A stretch of 64,000 nt of DNA, taken from NCBI GenBank assembly GCA_008802785.1, contig VUYT01000005.1:496001-560000 (forward strand), written 5' to 3'. The notes under the pieces are model-generated. The model was given only the letters and a program-made list of their open reading frames with translations. It had not been told where the DNA came from and ran no database searches. How positions within the stretch are numbered: position 1 is the stretch's first letter; every line of letters starts with the position of its first letter. Position numbers and translations under genes: made by a program. Of the stretch, positions 53,675 through 64,000 are shown piece after piece. The DNA is from Symmetrospora coprosmae. Its lineage: Eukaryota; Basidiomycota; Cystobasidiomycetes; Symmetrosporaceae.

Positions 53675-54806
53675 ATGAGCGACATCCGTCCCACCACACC
53701 GCTTGCCATATATGAGGCACAGTCAGCAGATCTCGAGGTCATGGGCTTCATGGCTGCTCTAGATGGTAAGTCGCCCTCTCCCACGACCTCCGAGCTATCA
53801 GCTTGGGCTGACTCGCTTGCGATGGGCGACCGTCCCGCAATAAAAGCTTCGATGGCTTCGGTACTGGCACGCTACAACGACACCAACCTTCTACGTCCGA
53901 CGCGGGCTGTCTGCCTCGCTTTAGGCACCTTCACTCTAAGTGATTCGCCAGACGCCGAGCGTGCAGGCGCTCAGCTCGCCGCTTTCGTTCGCCTGCTAAA
54001 CGGTTTTGGTATCGACAAGACGTCCGTCAAGTGCCACGACCCTCGGTTCACCAGCGAAGATATAGAATTCCTCTGCTCGCTCGGCTTTGATGTGCCTGGA
54101 TCCCCCGAAGAGTCTAAGGCGGATTTGATTTGCGACGAGCCCACCCTGCTGTTCTTGCCGTTCCTCCCATTTCCCGTCTACGAGCTCATCTTTCAACTCA
54201 ACTGGTCGCCTGCAAGACTGAAGAATGTCGTGATGGTTGCACCTCAGCTGGAAGGCTGGCTAGATGATCAGTAGGTCTGGTCCATACAGCAACCATGAGC
54301 ATATCTCCCGACCAGGTTCTCATGCATGTCCACCATAGCATCTGGTTTCGTCACATGAAGGAGGCATACATTCCCCGGACGCAGCGCTATCGTAGGTCAC
54401 AGAGGACACAAGCAAAGGACGCCTTAACGGCCCATGCTGACAGAGCCGCATTCCGCCCCTAGTACCGCTTTGCGATCTTGAGGCATTGCCAATCGTTCAG
54501 GACTGTCGAGCTCGCTTCGTCGCATCCGGCGGGGACGATGCTTTCTTGCAAGACCGGTGCTACGGCCTGGATGACCTGCACTTGCGGTGGATCCCGCCCG
54601 CCAGACTGTCGCCCATGGGAGTCCGATTTTGGGCTATTGCGAAGCGAGACGACAGCAGTTGGGTGCATCTGGCATCGAGTGACGAGAGGGATGAATGGGT
54701 CAAGGACGCGCAAGGAGCAGAGGACGAGGTTGGACCGGATCGGCTGGGCGGCGAGCCATGGCTCCTGGTCAAGAAGCTCCGTCTTCCCGCTAGGGCTAAG
54801 CTCTGA
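53675..54806 (+). CDS. SRR1-domain protein, tandem copy 1
   Basis: SRR1/BER1-type domain; plant SRR1 acts in light and clock signalling, and yeast BER1 affects microtubule-drug resistance. The chemistry is unknown. Exons 53675-53765, 53847-54270, 54339-54391 and 54463-54806 give 303 residues. Domain signatures are RPTRAVCLALGTF, AGAQLAAFVRLL, VKCHDPRFTSEDIEFLCSLGF, PTLLFLPFLPFPVYELIFQLNW and LKNVVMVAPQLEGWL. Exon 3 encodes IWFRHMKEAYIPRTQRY. Exon 4 encodes a C-terminal extension YGLDDLHLRWIPPARLSPMGVRFW shared with copy 2. The first intron is 81 nt, divisible by three and stop-free, so retention would add 27 residues. Conserved exon borders with copy 2 show a tandem duplication. Confidence 0.85.
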
Positions 54807-55120
54807 CGGATCGAGGGGACAGCAGACGCACAGGACTGGACCGCTACGCAAGTGCTAGGGCGTCGAGCTGCATGATCGGATCCTGGGTGCGCCCTGCGCG
54901 AGTGCTAGCGAACGGCACGCGTGAGTGCACTTGTAGGCTCTGAAACCGCGAAGACACTGTCGTGCCTGCACTCAAAGTAGAACAGTGCCACAACGATGTA
55001 ATGTACCCGAGCCTTCCGATGCGCACTGACCCTCTCCGCCCGAAGCTGGTTGACGGAGCTTCGACCCGCTCCATCCCACATTCTGCCCGACTCCAGAGAA
55101 ACGTTCTCGTTGACTCTACG
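54807..55120. other. Spacer between tandem SRR1-domain genes
   Basis: About 310 nt; it must hold the promoter of copy 2. Upstream in-frame ATGs at 54962 and 55004 could extend copy 2, but the resulting N-terminus has no visible domain. Confidence 0.45.
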
Positions 55121-56387
55121 ATGCGGGCAATACTGCTAGCCGTACTAGCTATGCTCCTGCACGCTACACACTCAGTCATCAGCCATGCTCCGCTCCCCAA
55201 CAGCCACAGCAACCCTCTGCCTCGGGGCAAGCCCAAAGTCAACCGACTCGCCAATCGAAAGGTATACGAGGCACAGACAGCAGAACTGACGGCCATGGGT
55301 TACTTCGACGCCCTGGAGGGTTAGTACGGAACACGTTGGGCAGTGGAAGATTTCCGGCTGACGCGAATGACGCCCTTGACGCCCTTGACGCTTGCCACCG
55401 TCGACATTGCAGAGACCCTCCTCGACATCATGGTTCACTACGACAACAGCACTCTTCCACGACCCACACGAGCCATCTGCCTCGGTCTGGGCACGTTCAG
55501 CACCGGGCCCCGCACCGAGCCGTACGATCCACAGCGTACCGGCGCGCAGCTTGCAGCCTTTCTCCACCTCCTCGACGTCTTCGACATCGACGCCGCCGCT
55601 GCAAAGTGCCACGATCCCCGCTTCAGCGCTCGAGACAAGGCCTTCCTGCGCTCTTTCAACCTGTCGCTTTCCAACGCGCCCGAAGAGGCGAAGGCGGACC
55701 TCGTGTCGGACGTACCCACCCTCTTCTTCTGCCCCTACCTCAACTACGATGTGTACGAGCAGATCTTCAAGCAGAACTGGTCTGCTGCCAGGATGAAGAA
55801 CGTCATCATTGTCGGATCGGCGCTTGATGGCTGGCTGAACGACGAGTAAGCTAATGCCCTTCGACACTGACACAAGGGCCTTCCTGATCGTTCTGCGCAT
55901 CGATCTAGTCACTGGTTTCGAAGCAACTGGAAGGCTTATATCCCACGCACGCAGAGATATAGTACGTCTTTGATCGACTCGGATGTCACGGCCAGAAGCG
56001 TCAGCTGACAGGTCTTCCCGCTCTACCGCAGTCCCGCTTTCCGAGGTAGAGCGTCTTCCGACGACCGCAGAGGCTATCGCCGAGCTGCCGGGCAAGACCG
56101 CCGCCGCCGGCAAGTTTGGGTCTGAGGAGAAATACGGCCTGGACGATCTGCACCTTCATTGGATTCCGCCTGCTCGGGTCGCAGCGATGGGACCGCGGTT
56201 CTGGAACGTCAGGAAGCGCAGCGACAGTCGATGGAAGCACCTCGATCGGGGCCACTCCAAGCACAATATGGACCCCAACATGATCGTGTACGACGTTGCG
56301 AACGATGGAGATTGGGCAGAGACGGACAGCGCAACCTGGCTCGACGACGATGACTGGCTGCTTGCTGTCCTGCGAGCAGGGATGTAG
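55121..56387 (+). CDS. SRR1-domain protein, tandem copy 2, with signal-like N-terminus
   Basis: Exons 55121-55319, 55413-55845, 55909-55961 and 56032-56387 give 346 residues. The exon borders and phases match copy 1, including the 53-nt third exon. The SRR1 domain shows RPTRAICLGLGTF, AGAQLAAFLHLLDVF, AKCHDPRFSARDKAFL, PTLFFCPYLNYDVYEQIFKQNW and MKNVIIVGSALDGWL. The C-terminal extension reads YGLDDLHLHWIPPARVAAMGPRFW and ends acidic. Unlike copy 1, the ATG at 55121 starts a signal-peptide-like segment MRAILLAVLAMLLHATHS, then a Pro/Asn-rich linker before the shared VYEAQTAELTAMG start. SRR1 proteins are normally cytosolic or nuclear, so the start needs checking. Confidence 0.82.
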
Positions 56388-56505
56388 GCCATGCAGAGGG
56401 CGGGACAACGAATGGGCACCGAGAAGGTGGTGGAGACAACAATGAGTGTAGACAGAGCGATACCCGAACAGCAGAAGAAGCAGGAGTCTGGCAGTCCATC
56501 GTACC

Positions 56506-57757
56506 CTACTCGTCCCCTGCGTCCCGCTTGCGCTTCTTCTTCTCCGATCCTTTCGCAAGCTTTGCCGCTTTCTTTTCAGCCTTCTTGCGTGCTTTCGCAT
56601 CGTCATCGTCGTCTTTCGTTACGGATGCGGCCGCTGAGGCTGGTATGGGCAGAGTGGGAGTGGCAAGGGGCGCCGGAGAAGCAGCTTTCGAAGACGGGAC
56701 CGTGCCAGGCAGCGAGCCGGAATCCGATGGTCTGAAGAATGGCGAAGCGGGAGTGGACGAGCTGGGTGATGGTGTTGGGGCGATGCCGAGGATTTCAGCC
56801 ATGGCTTCAGCCGACGCGTGCAGCATGCGCTTCGAAGCGAGGTGTCGATGCCGAGATCTGCAGGCGATACGAGGGGATGGCTCAGTACTGTAAGTAAAGA
56901 TGACCCTATCGCTAGCGCGCAAGCAAGCGGCAGGGCACTCACGCCATGCGGGGGTTGAAAGCCATCGGCCGCAGTGGCACAATCGGAGATTCTGCGACGG
57001 CTGGGACTACAGCAACCGCTTGTTGACCGTCGTCTGATGGTGCTGGCGTGGGAAGCAACACCACTTCGACAGGCGCACCATTCTTGGCAGCTTTGCGCGC
57101 CCGCTTCGCCGCTCGCTTCTCCTCCTTCCCGAGCTTTTTCCGCCGTCTCCGCTCTTTGCGCTCTGCCTTGGTCTCACCAGCCGGCGCAGCTTCCTCCTCG
57201 TCGTCATCTCCTGCAGAGCCTTCCTCTACTGCTGGCGCAGCTTCCCCTTTGACGGGAGTGGCATCCTCATCGGCAGAGCTAGGTGCTGGACTGGCGCTGG
57301 CGGACGCAGCGTTCAAGCGCGCGAGTAGGCCCTGGAACTCGCCGCCTTCGGTCTTTGCCTTGTTGATGACCTCCTTGGTCGCTCCGGCGCTGACAAACTG
57401 GAGAGCGGCTTTGCTGCCCATGCGCGCAAAGATGCTCGACGCGGTCGACGCCCTGCTGCCAGTCCCGCCGCCGCCGGACCCGGGCAGGGCGAGGCTGACA
57501 GACGCCGCTGCAGCTGCGTTGGGTCGGTAGCCGATCCCTTCCATCCCTGCCTTTGGCACGGGAATCACGCGCAGCCGCTTCGTGCTCGCGTGTGCCATCA
57601 GGCCAGACCTCTTCTCGTCCTCCGTCGCCGCGCCGTCGGCCTTCCAGCCCATCGAGCTCAGGAGCCGGTGGCCGGGATTCGACGTGTCGTTGGCCCATTT
57701 CGTATTGCGCGGGTCCGCACCAATGAGTTGCTTCTCGCGACGTCCGCCGAGGCCCAT
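56506..57757 (-). CDS. PXR1: G-patch ribosome-biogenesis factor PXR1 / PINX1
   Basis: Nucleolar G-patch protein that stimulates the Prp43 helicase in pre-rRNA processing and is linked to telomerase inhibition in other species. Exons on the minus strand 57757-56943 and 56857-56506 give 388 residues. The N-terminus MGLGGRREKQLIGADPRN, then TKWANDTSNPGHRLLSSMGWK, is the PINX1 signature. The G-patch itself is diverged: the usual GLG after MGWK is replaced, and the next glycines occur at GMEGIGYRPN. A basic KKLGKEEKRAAKRARKAAK stretch, acidic runs and a second Lys-rich C-terminus fit nucleolar targeting. The start at 57757 is chosen by family; an open frame extends to 57922. Confidence 0.87.
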
Positions 57758-58026
57758 TGTATCCTGTACTTCCGGTGCGCGAGCAGTCGGCGTCTGCGAG
57801 ACCTTGCCTGGCCCATCCAGGATTTTTCGCGAGCGCACGTGCAGCGGCTTTGCGTACCCTTCGAAAGCGCAGACGATCCCAGCAGGCACATGATGCAGAG
57901 TCGCATATGTTTTCCTTTCCACGTCAGCGCGTCTATCTGTACATCATTGATTCTACAGTCTATAGATGTCGGTACCAGCCCGCTGGTGGCGATCCACCAT
58001 CTGCAGAACGCTCCCATTTCTCCACA

Positions 58027-59235
58027 TCATTCGCGGTCCTCGCGGTCCTCCAGCGCAGCAACGAGGTCGATGAGACTCTGCGATGCATCAAGCGGCGGCT
58101 GCCATACCCCTGCCCTTCCGCGCTTCGACCAATTTGCGAAGCTGAGAGCGCGTTCGAGCGTCTCGTCCAAGTCATTGACATGAGGGTGACGACCTCTGCT
58201 CCGGCTGGTCCGGTGCAGGCGTGGAGAAGCTCGGGCGTCACGGGCTGACCGCCTCCCGAGCTCGGTCACGGAGCCGTCTTCGTCTTTCCTTGCTGCATGA
58301 GCGAGCTTGGAAGCGAGAAGGGCTGAAGAGAAGGGGCGCGATGCGGGTGTGTCGAGGGCTTCACGAGACCACGGAGACGCGGGCGCCGGCAAGGAGAGAG
58401 CCGCGAACTGTGACAGAAGGCTACCTGCAGATGGACCGCTTGGCTGTCCTCCGCAATGGACGCAAGCTGACTCCGGCCGGTACTCCGGTTCTTCCTCTAG
58501 CTGGGACAGTTTAGGTCGAGCCAGTGCTCCGCTCGCCCGACGATGTATGTCTGCCCTCTGGCGCCGCTTCTGGACGTTCCTCGTCGATGCCGATACGAAG
58601 TCAAGGTATTCTTCCTGCGAGACCTGCGACGATGATCCGGCGGTGACGGCGGAAGTGCTGGCAAAGGCCGGAGCGGAGGACGAGTAAGTGAAGGAGGAGA
58701 TAGCCGGAGGGGACGTCGCGAGCGCGGTGTGGCTGAACCGAGAAGACCAAGACGCCATCGACGCAGAGGAAATCGACAAGCTTGGCCGCATCAACGAGAG
58801 ACTTGGGCGCTGGGCGATCCTGAAAACACGTGCGAGCGGTCAGGCACCGGAGAATGTACGCAATGGGAAGGGAGTCAGCTTCAGAACTGCGGTTACGGTA
58901 CATCGGTAGTATGCCTGGGGCAGGGTCTTGTGCGCGCATGCAACATACCTGTCTGTGGGGCTGAGGCCTCTCGACGAGCTGAGAACCGATGCTGACGGCC
59001 GCTCCGACGATCCGGCAGGGTCCGGCGAGTCAAGATCGTCAAACACGAGCTCGTCCTCGTATTCGCTGTCTGGCTCGCTGTCGATGGAGGAGACGCGGCC
59101 GAGATGAACTGCGCTGTTGAGGGTGTCGGCTGTGGCCTTGCTGCCGCTGCTGTAGTTGTGCGACTCGCCGAGCAGTTTGACGGAGAGAGGGGACAGGCCG
59201 CAGTCGACACCGGCGCGCCCGGAGCTGGCAATCAT
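58027..59235 (-). CDS. Ser-rich protein of unknown function
   Basis: Exons on the minus strand 59235-58949 and 58819-58027 give 359 residues. The first exon is hydrophilic, with an acidic stretch SSIDSEPDSEYEDELVFDDLD. The second starts with a Ser/Thr-rich region and continues EEYLDFVSASTRNVQKRRQRAD. It has one CxxC pair (ACVHCGGQP) and a region rich in Arg, Ser and Ala, ending in a helical QSLIDLVAALEDREDRE. No domain is recognised. The conserved-looking elements are EEYLDFV and the C-terminal helix. It is divergent to the LYR-like gene, with a GA microsatellite just upstream. Confidence 0.65.
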
Positions 59236-59324
59236 CGTGCTGGGGCGGGGCAGTATTTCGAGCGTGTGTATGATGGTAGATGAGCAGTGTACGATATGCG
59301 CGCGCGTAATTGTATCTTGAGGAA

Positions 59325-59339
59325 AGAGAGAGAGAGAGA
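59325..59339. repeat. (AG)n microsatellite
   Basis: Perfect AG dinucleotide run of about 15 bases, 90 nt upstream of the minus-strand start at 59235. On that strand it is a CT tract typical of fungal promoters. Confidence 0.85.
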
Positions 59340-59438
59340 AGGAACATACGATTGACTGCCTGAGTCAAAGTGGGTGAGCACCAAAAACGCCATCCGGCCG
59401 CGATGGCGCACGTGAGAGGTCGGAGCCGACTCGGAGGT

Positions 59439-59461
59439 CCCTACCCTACCCTACCCTACCC
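59439..59461. repeat. CCCTA pentanucleotide tandem array
   Basis: Four CCCTA units plus a partial fifth. It resembles telomeric CCCTAA but lacks one base per unit, so it is a simple repeat and not an interstitial telomere by this evidence. Confidence 0.8.
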
Positions 59462-59948
59462 GTGAGGTCACCACCACCGGTTAACAACCGCAGGAGCCGC
59501 AGCAGCAGCGGACAGCAGGAGCAGTGGACAGCAGCAGCATCAGCGCGATTCACTGCTATACGCTTGTCTGTCCCCGTCTGCACGCTTGTTGCTGTTGTTG
59601 CCTCGTCCTGCAGGCCTCGATGCGAGGATCTGACGCACACGTGGGCCCGCGAAGGCGACACGTTGACGTGCGTCGAGCTCATTCGCAGATGACAAAGGGG
59701 AGCACGCACATCGAGCAGGCAGGGCTGCACGGCAGAGCAGAGCACGGCACGGCAGAGTGTCGCGAGTATCGACAATACTGCAATAACATAACGATCGCCT
59801 CGTTGTGAACAGCTCGCACGCCTTTTGCGGTCACTGCTGTACGCGTGCCAGCTCCTGCTCGTGCCTTTGCCCCTCTTGCCATCGAGGCGGTAGCGTGCAG
59901 GCCAGATGCTAGCGCTCCAAGTACAGCATTGAGAGAACGCGTACGACC

Positions 59949-60708
59949 ATGCGAAGATCCCTCCTTGCTGCCCTGTCTCGCTTCTCCCGGACGAGCGCAT
60001 GCGCTGAAAGGGTCGCAAGCTTCTCTACAAGCCTGAGCCAGCGGACAGACAGCAGACCAGCGGCAGCAGGCACGGCGATTGTACCAACTCCACACACAAT
60101 CACTCGACTGTACCGTCTCGTCTTGCGTTACGCCGCCGCCTCTGTCCTGTACTCCAGGCCGGCCTCGCCGAATCTCAAGCGCCTGTACCGCCCCGAGTTC
60201 GACATCTGGATGGGCAGAGTCAAGCGGGCGGGCAACGCAGAGCGCCTCGTGCAGGACAGGGCTGAGTGGGAAGAGCTTGCGCGTCGAGGTGGGCCCCCCT
60301 CTTTGTTCCTCGATGCAGCATAGGATGGTCCAGCGGCTGACTCCTCGCACAATGAGCACAGTCCAGAACACGCTCGCCCTTCTCCACCGCTCTTCGACCA
60401 CGAAAGACGTCACACACAAGCTCACCAGCAACCTCGCCGACATGCAGTACCACATGGACCCCGTGGCCAGCGTAGCAGCTCGCACGTCTCGCAGCAGCAC
60501 ACCCTCAATCCCCATGAGTCGCCCAAAGTTCCTGCTGGGCAAGGCCGCGAACCGCACCAGCGAGGTCGAGAAGCTGCGCGCATGGGACGCATTCGCTGAA
60601 CTCGTAGGAATGGCAGAAGGCAACTCAGGCGTCCTGCTGGGCAAGCTCAGGCCGAAATGGCCGGCACTTCCGGAGGGCAAAAGACGGACTGATATGCGGG
60701 ACGGCTAG
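59949..60708 (+). CDS. Mitochondrial LYR-motif-like protein
   Basis: Exons 59949-60288 and 60362-60708 give 228 residues. Residues 1-45 (MRRSLLAALSRFSRTSACAE, then RVASFSTSLSQR) are a classic mitochondrial presequence with a processing-like RVASFSTS site. ITRLYRLVLRYA carries a Leu-Tyr-Arg motif as in LYR assembly factors. It is followed by LYRPEFDIWMGRVKRAGN, which is not standard for the family. The C-terminal half is soluble, with MSRPKFLLGKAANRTSEVEKLRAWDAFAELVG. LYR proteins act in complex I or Fe-S cluster assembly and respiratory complex biogenesis. The LYR assignment is tentative; mitochondrial targeting is stronger. Confidence 0.68.
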
Positions 60709-60735
60709 TTGCGACAAGCAGCTACGGGCAGGCGA

Positions 60736-63700
60736 CTACACGTACTCGACAGCTGCCACGGCAGTCAACAGCACTAGGAACGGTACAGTGAAACAGCTCG
60801 TCAGCTTGGCGCCATAACCGAAGCTGGCGTGCGCCAGCACTCACTGGGGTCAGTCCAATCCGGCAAAGCCCTGTCGAGCCTTTCGAGGAACTCCATCCCC
60901 GTCCTGTTCTGGTTCTCTCGGTGGTGCCACATCCGGTTGACGTCGAGCCCGGAGAAGTCAACGCGCACCCCGCCGATTTTGCGGTCTTCCTCCTCCTCGG
61001 GCCCACCTTTGGGCCGCTGTCCTTTCCGCCTCTGCGCGTTGCGCTGTGCAGCGGCAAACTGCTCGTCCGTGAGCTTGAGCGTCATCGACAGCTCCCACGT
61101 ATCAACGCCGGCGCCCGACACCTCCTTGACGTGGTGCCGGTGGTCGCCCCGCTCCGCCGGCTCGGGCAGGTCCCACTGCACGACGTCGCCGTTGAACGCC
61201 ATCACCGTCCAGATGATGCCCGGGTGACGCAGTGCTAGACGCACGTAACGTGTCTGCGTGACGGCGTTCAGGCGGGACTCGATGGCCTCTACCTTGAAGC
61301 TGTCCTGAAAGGGCGAGACGTACTCTGCTGGTGCCCATGCAGGAAGGGGGATCTTGTAGGAGTGGAGGAATTGGCTGACGGGATAGATCTGCAGAGGTGT
61401 ATGATAGTCAGTCTCTCCTCCACCGTCTGCTAAGCATAAAGGCTCCCTACAATGTCCCAATCTGGGATGGAATCGCCAATGTCGGCCCACACTGGCTTCT
61501 CGAGCATGCCCAGCTGCGCCGTGCTCGCGTGCACCAGATCCTTGAACACCGTTCCCGCCCCGTCGATGTTTGCCATGTGCAGTGAGAGGTCGTGGCTCGT
61601 GATGTTCTCCATGTACAGGCAGAGGACTCGCTTGGGGTGCATCGCGTCGAACGTCGGTCGCGTCGATGACGCAAAGACGGAGATGATGACGCCGATGGCA
61701 AGCGTGAAGACTAGTGCCACCTTGGCCAGGAAGGCAGAGCCCCATCGATGGCATAGCGCCGGCAGGGTCGGAACGACCAGGAAGCCAACACCAGATACTG
61801 TTAAGCAGAGAGGAGCGTGAGAGCCTGCATTATCAAAGCCCCGACGCACTTCAATTGGGAATCACTGACCGAGAGACGCGGTGATTATGTCGCCAGGCGC
61901 TTCTACGCCCATACGGCCAGTCAGCGGGACCACAACGTCCAGGAACGACATGAGCCCTTCCGGGCCAGCAATCATTGACGGGACCTGGGCGAGCAGGTAC
62001 GCCAGGATCGAGACTTTCTGTCTTTGTGATTGTGCTCCTTGTCTAACGCCAGCAATGACGAAATCATTGATAACCAGAGTCACGAAGAGGGCCGCGGCTG
62101 CAATGCCCCAGCAGTAGCTCGAGCTGAGAGCTTCATTGCGTCAGCACGGGCCGCTAGTACGTACGGGCGAGCGTCGGAACTCACAGCATGCCGAGGGAGT
62201 GCCCGACCAAGGCGAAGGTGCTGTTGTAGATGAGCGCGGCGTACAGTAGCGAGTGCTCGAGCGCTCCTTCTCCGGACGGGAGAAGCCTCTGCGAGTAGAC
62301 GATCCGAGCTGTCACCAGCTGGCAGAGGATGATGCCTGCGTATGTGCATGTGTGTGTCAGACGTGAGATCGTCATAGCGCATCATGCTAAGCCTTCTATA
62401 AAGTACGTACCTAGGAGAGCCGGAGTGCCGTACAGCAGCACGCTCCACCATTCCCTTCTAAAGTACGAAAGTGGCTTATCGAGAAGGTAGGCCATGGTCA
62501 CCGCAGTCAGGTTGGCGGTCAACAGAGCAGACACGAGCGAGCCAGGTAAGCTGAGCAGGGCCACAGCATAGCCTGCCCTTCGGCCTTCCTGCATCCGGGT
62601 CCAGATGAGCGCGACACATGCGAGCCAGAGGACAGCATAGCCCGCGAGGACGTAGTTGGCCTGGATGCAAACAAATATGCGGCCTCCGAGCATGGCGAAG
62701 TAGACTGTCTCTCGCGCCTTTGTGACGTTGCGCAATTCGTTGGCCGTCGTCGTGCCAGCGAGGTGGACGAGGATGGCGAGGACGTTGTCGCCAAAATGCT
62801 GCAGTGCCCCACGCTCAATGTACTGGGCCCGGTCGAGCCGTGTGTGGTACTTGTACGAGTCTTTGACCAGGGCCATGTCGAGGCCCGTCAGTCCCCCATA
62901 CTGTTCGAATTGCCGGAAGTCGGTGTCGGAGAGGATGAGTCCGGTCTGTCGCGGCAGCGCATCGCCGTATAAGCTCACGAGGCGCCTGTACGGAGGCTCA
63001 AGCTTGATGACTCACGCCAAAGACCTCCGTAGCTATCACTGCGCCGTTCGGACGCGGAACATGCGAGTACGCCTTGAGCATCTCGGTGCTCGTGGCTTGA
63101 AAGAGCATCTCGGCACCTGCAGTTCCTGCGGCCTCAAGATTCACCACAGCCCGGACGCTGTCATCGCACGCAGACGTGTGGTCAGCGTGGCGTTGGATGC
63201 CTCGGATCCTGCGTGCGCAGCCTTACGTTGAGCGCCACTCATGTTGCGTGATGAAGAGATGGCTCGCATCCTGCAGACTCTCTTCGGCGCCATTGAAGAG
63301 GAAGATGATGGCATTGCCGAGCTGGATGTCCGGCGTTTGCGACATTACCCTGAGAGCCTCAAGCATGACGCCCACGCCCGCTGCATCGTCGGCCGCCCCT
63401 AGAGAAGCAGCAAGAAGCGGCAGGCTGTCAGTTTACACTCGCCACGAAGGCGACATTGAGTGCCCAGCTGCGAGCTACGCACCGGGGGAGGGCAGGGTAG
63501 AGTCCAGATGAGCATTGACAAGTATGGCGTTCGCCTTGCTTGCGGCAGTACCGTTCGACAGTCGAACGACCACGTTCTCGAGCCCGAGATACTTCTTCCA
63601 GACCTTCTTGCCCATGCTGCAGTCACGTTAACAGCATTCAGCACGATGCACCCCGGCTGACATGCATCGAGAGGCTAATGACGACATGCTCCTGCCGTAC

Positions 63701-64000
63701 TCACAACTCGAAAAGATGATGGCCCGCGCCTATCTGATGCGAGATCTCAATCTCGACATTCGGCGCGCCAGCAGCCTCCTTCTTCAGTCCCTCGAGCACG
63801 TCGAGCGTGTACGCGACCGTGCGCGTCATCTCGGGCGTCCCGACTATCCGGTAACCAATGTCTTCGGAGTCTGTAGCCGCGCGCAGGGACGAATCAGCTT
63901 CAGCGAGAGCAGACCAGAGTATCGAGAAGCTCAGCAGGCCTCACAGTGCCGCACATAGTCCAGGGCTTTTGCCTCGCTGAATTGGGGCAGGCCCGTGTGC
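60736..64000 (-). CDS. PFF1: Vacuolar membrane M28 metallopeptidase, 5' partial
   Basis: Zinc aminopeptidase-like protein of the vacuolar membrane (PFF1/FXNA-related). Exons on the minus strand: 64000-63945 (cut by the edge), 63870-63705, 63616-63483, 63398-63227, 63157-63016, 62945-62411, 62335-62185, 62117-61870, 61797-61451, 61388-60845 and 60773-60736; all phases agree. The partial start reads GLPQFSEAKALDYVRH. Zinc ligands sit in NAHLDS, GAADDAAG and FNGAEES; the later ligand regions include LEAAGTAG and RLDRAQYIERGALQHFGDN. About eight transmembrane helices follow (YVLAGYAVLWLACVALIW, LFVTLVINDFVIAG, VALVFTLAIGVIISVF), then a large lumenal domain. The last exon is small and encodes a hydrophobic tail. 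The signal anchor lies beyond the right edge. Confidence 0.93.

Larger units (their letters stand above)
59236..59948. promoter_or_regulatory. Divergent promoter region with simple repeats
   Basis: It holds a GA microsatellite (59325-59339), a short CCCTA tandem array (59439-59461) and CAG-like triplets near 59500. No gene is supported. These may act as promoter elements for the two divergent genes. Confidence 0.5.

Noticed and set aside
59439-59461. Interstitial telomere-like array
   Set aside because: The unit is CCCTA, not CCCTAA, and only four copies are present.
60801-61754. 317-codon minus-strand frame
   Set aside because: Its lower part is the real PFF1 exon 61388-60845; the upper part reads the wrong frame of the previous exon.

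Overview
The window is nuclear DNA of a fungus, most likely a basidiomycete. It is GC-rich, and nearly every gene is broken by short introns (about 60-100 nt) with GTGAGT-type donors, CTGAC/CTNAC-like branch sites and YAG acceptors. There are no operons; neighbours lie in divergent, convergent or tandem pairs with short spacers. I found no transposon, LTR element, CRISPR array, rRNA or tRNA that I could support. Exon structures were built by hand by joining frames across splice sites that keep family motifs intact. All lengths below are spliced-protein predictions.

Region 1 (1-16.6 kb) holds housekeeping and chromatin genes: NAD formate dehydrogenase (5'-truncated, with a 9-nt microexon), an MTQ1/HemK-type release-factor methyltransferase, the splicing factor CWC24, the arginine-pathway CPA1 gene with a candidate spliced leader peptide, the remodeller CHD1, a lysine-rich protein with KKPASK repeats, and a RING protein whose frame stops at a TAG but stays open beyond it. 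Region 2 (16.9-31.2 kb) holds the ERAD factor HRD3/SEL1L, a YIP1-family protein, a small cupin, a mitochondrial one-pass membrane protein, gamma-glutamyltransferase and a homeodomain factor.

Region 3 (31.2-42.1 kb) holds a GNAT acetyltransferase, an Ala/Gln-rich protein, oligoribonuclease REX2, an MCT-like MFS transporter, a nine-exon orphan polytopic membrane protein, a small hydrophilic protein, an unusual RS/RD-rich protein ending in a Hub1/UBL5 domain, and a small one-pass membrane protein. Region 4 (42.9-49.3 kb) is the most unusual part. Two tandem minus-strand paralogues each combine CCCH zinc finger(s), an ankyrin-like middle and a ClpB/Skd3-type AAA+ domain. One copy keeps its Walker motifs. 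The other has lost Walker A, Walker B glutamate and sensor residues and looks like a pseudo-ATPase.

Region 5 (49.9-64 kb) holds a short SRP72, an unknown Ser-rich protein, two tandem SRR1-domain genes with matching exon structure (one with a signal-like N-terminus), PXR1/PINX1, an unknown Ser-rich protein, an LYR-like mitochondrial protein and a vacuolar M28 membrane protease (PFF1) that runs off the right edge.

Three genes show local frame problems: the RING gene, the cupin N-terminus and the intact AAA+ copy. Each could be real or a one-base assembly error.
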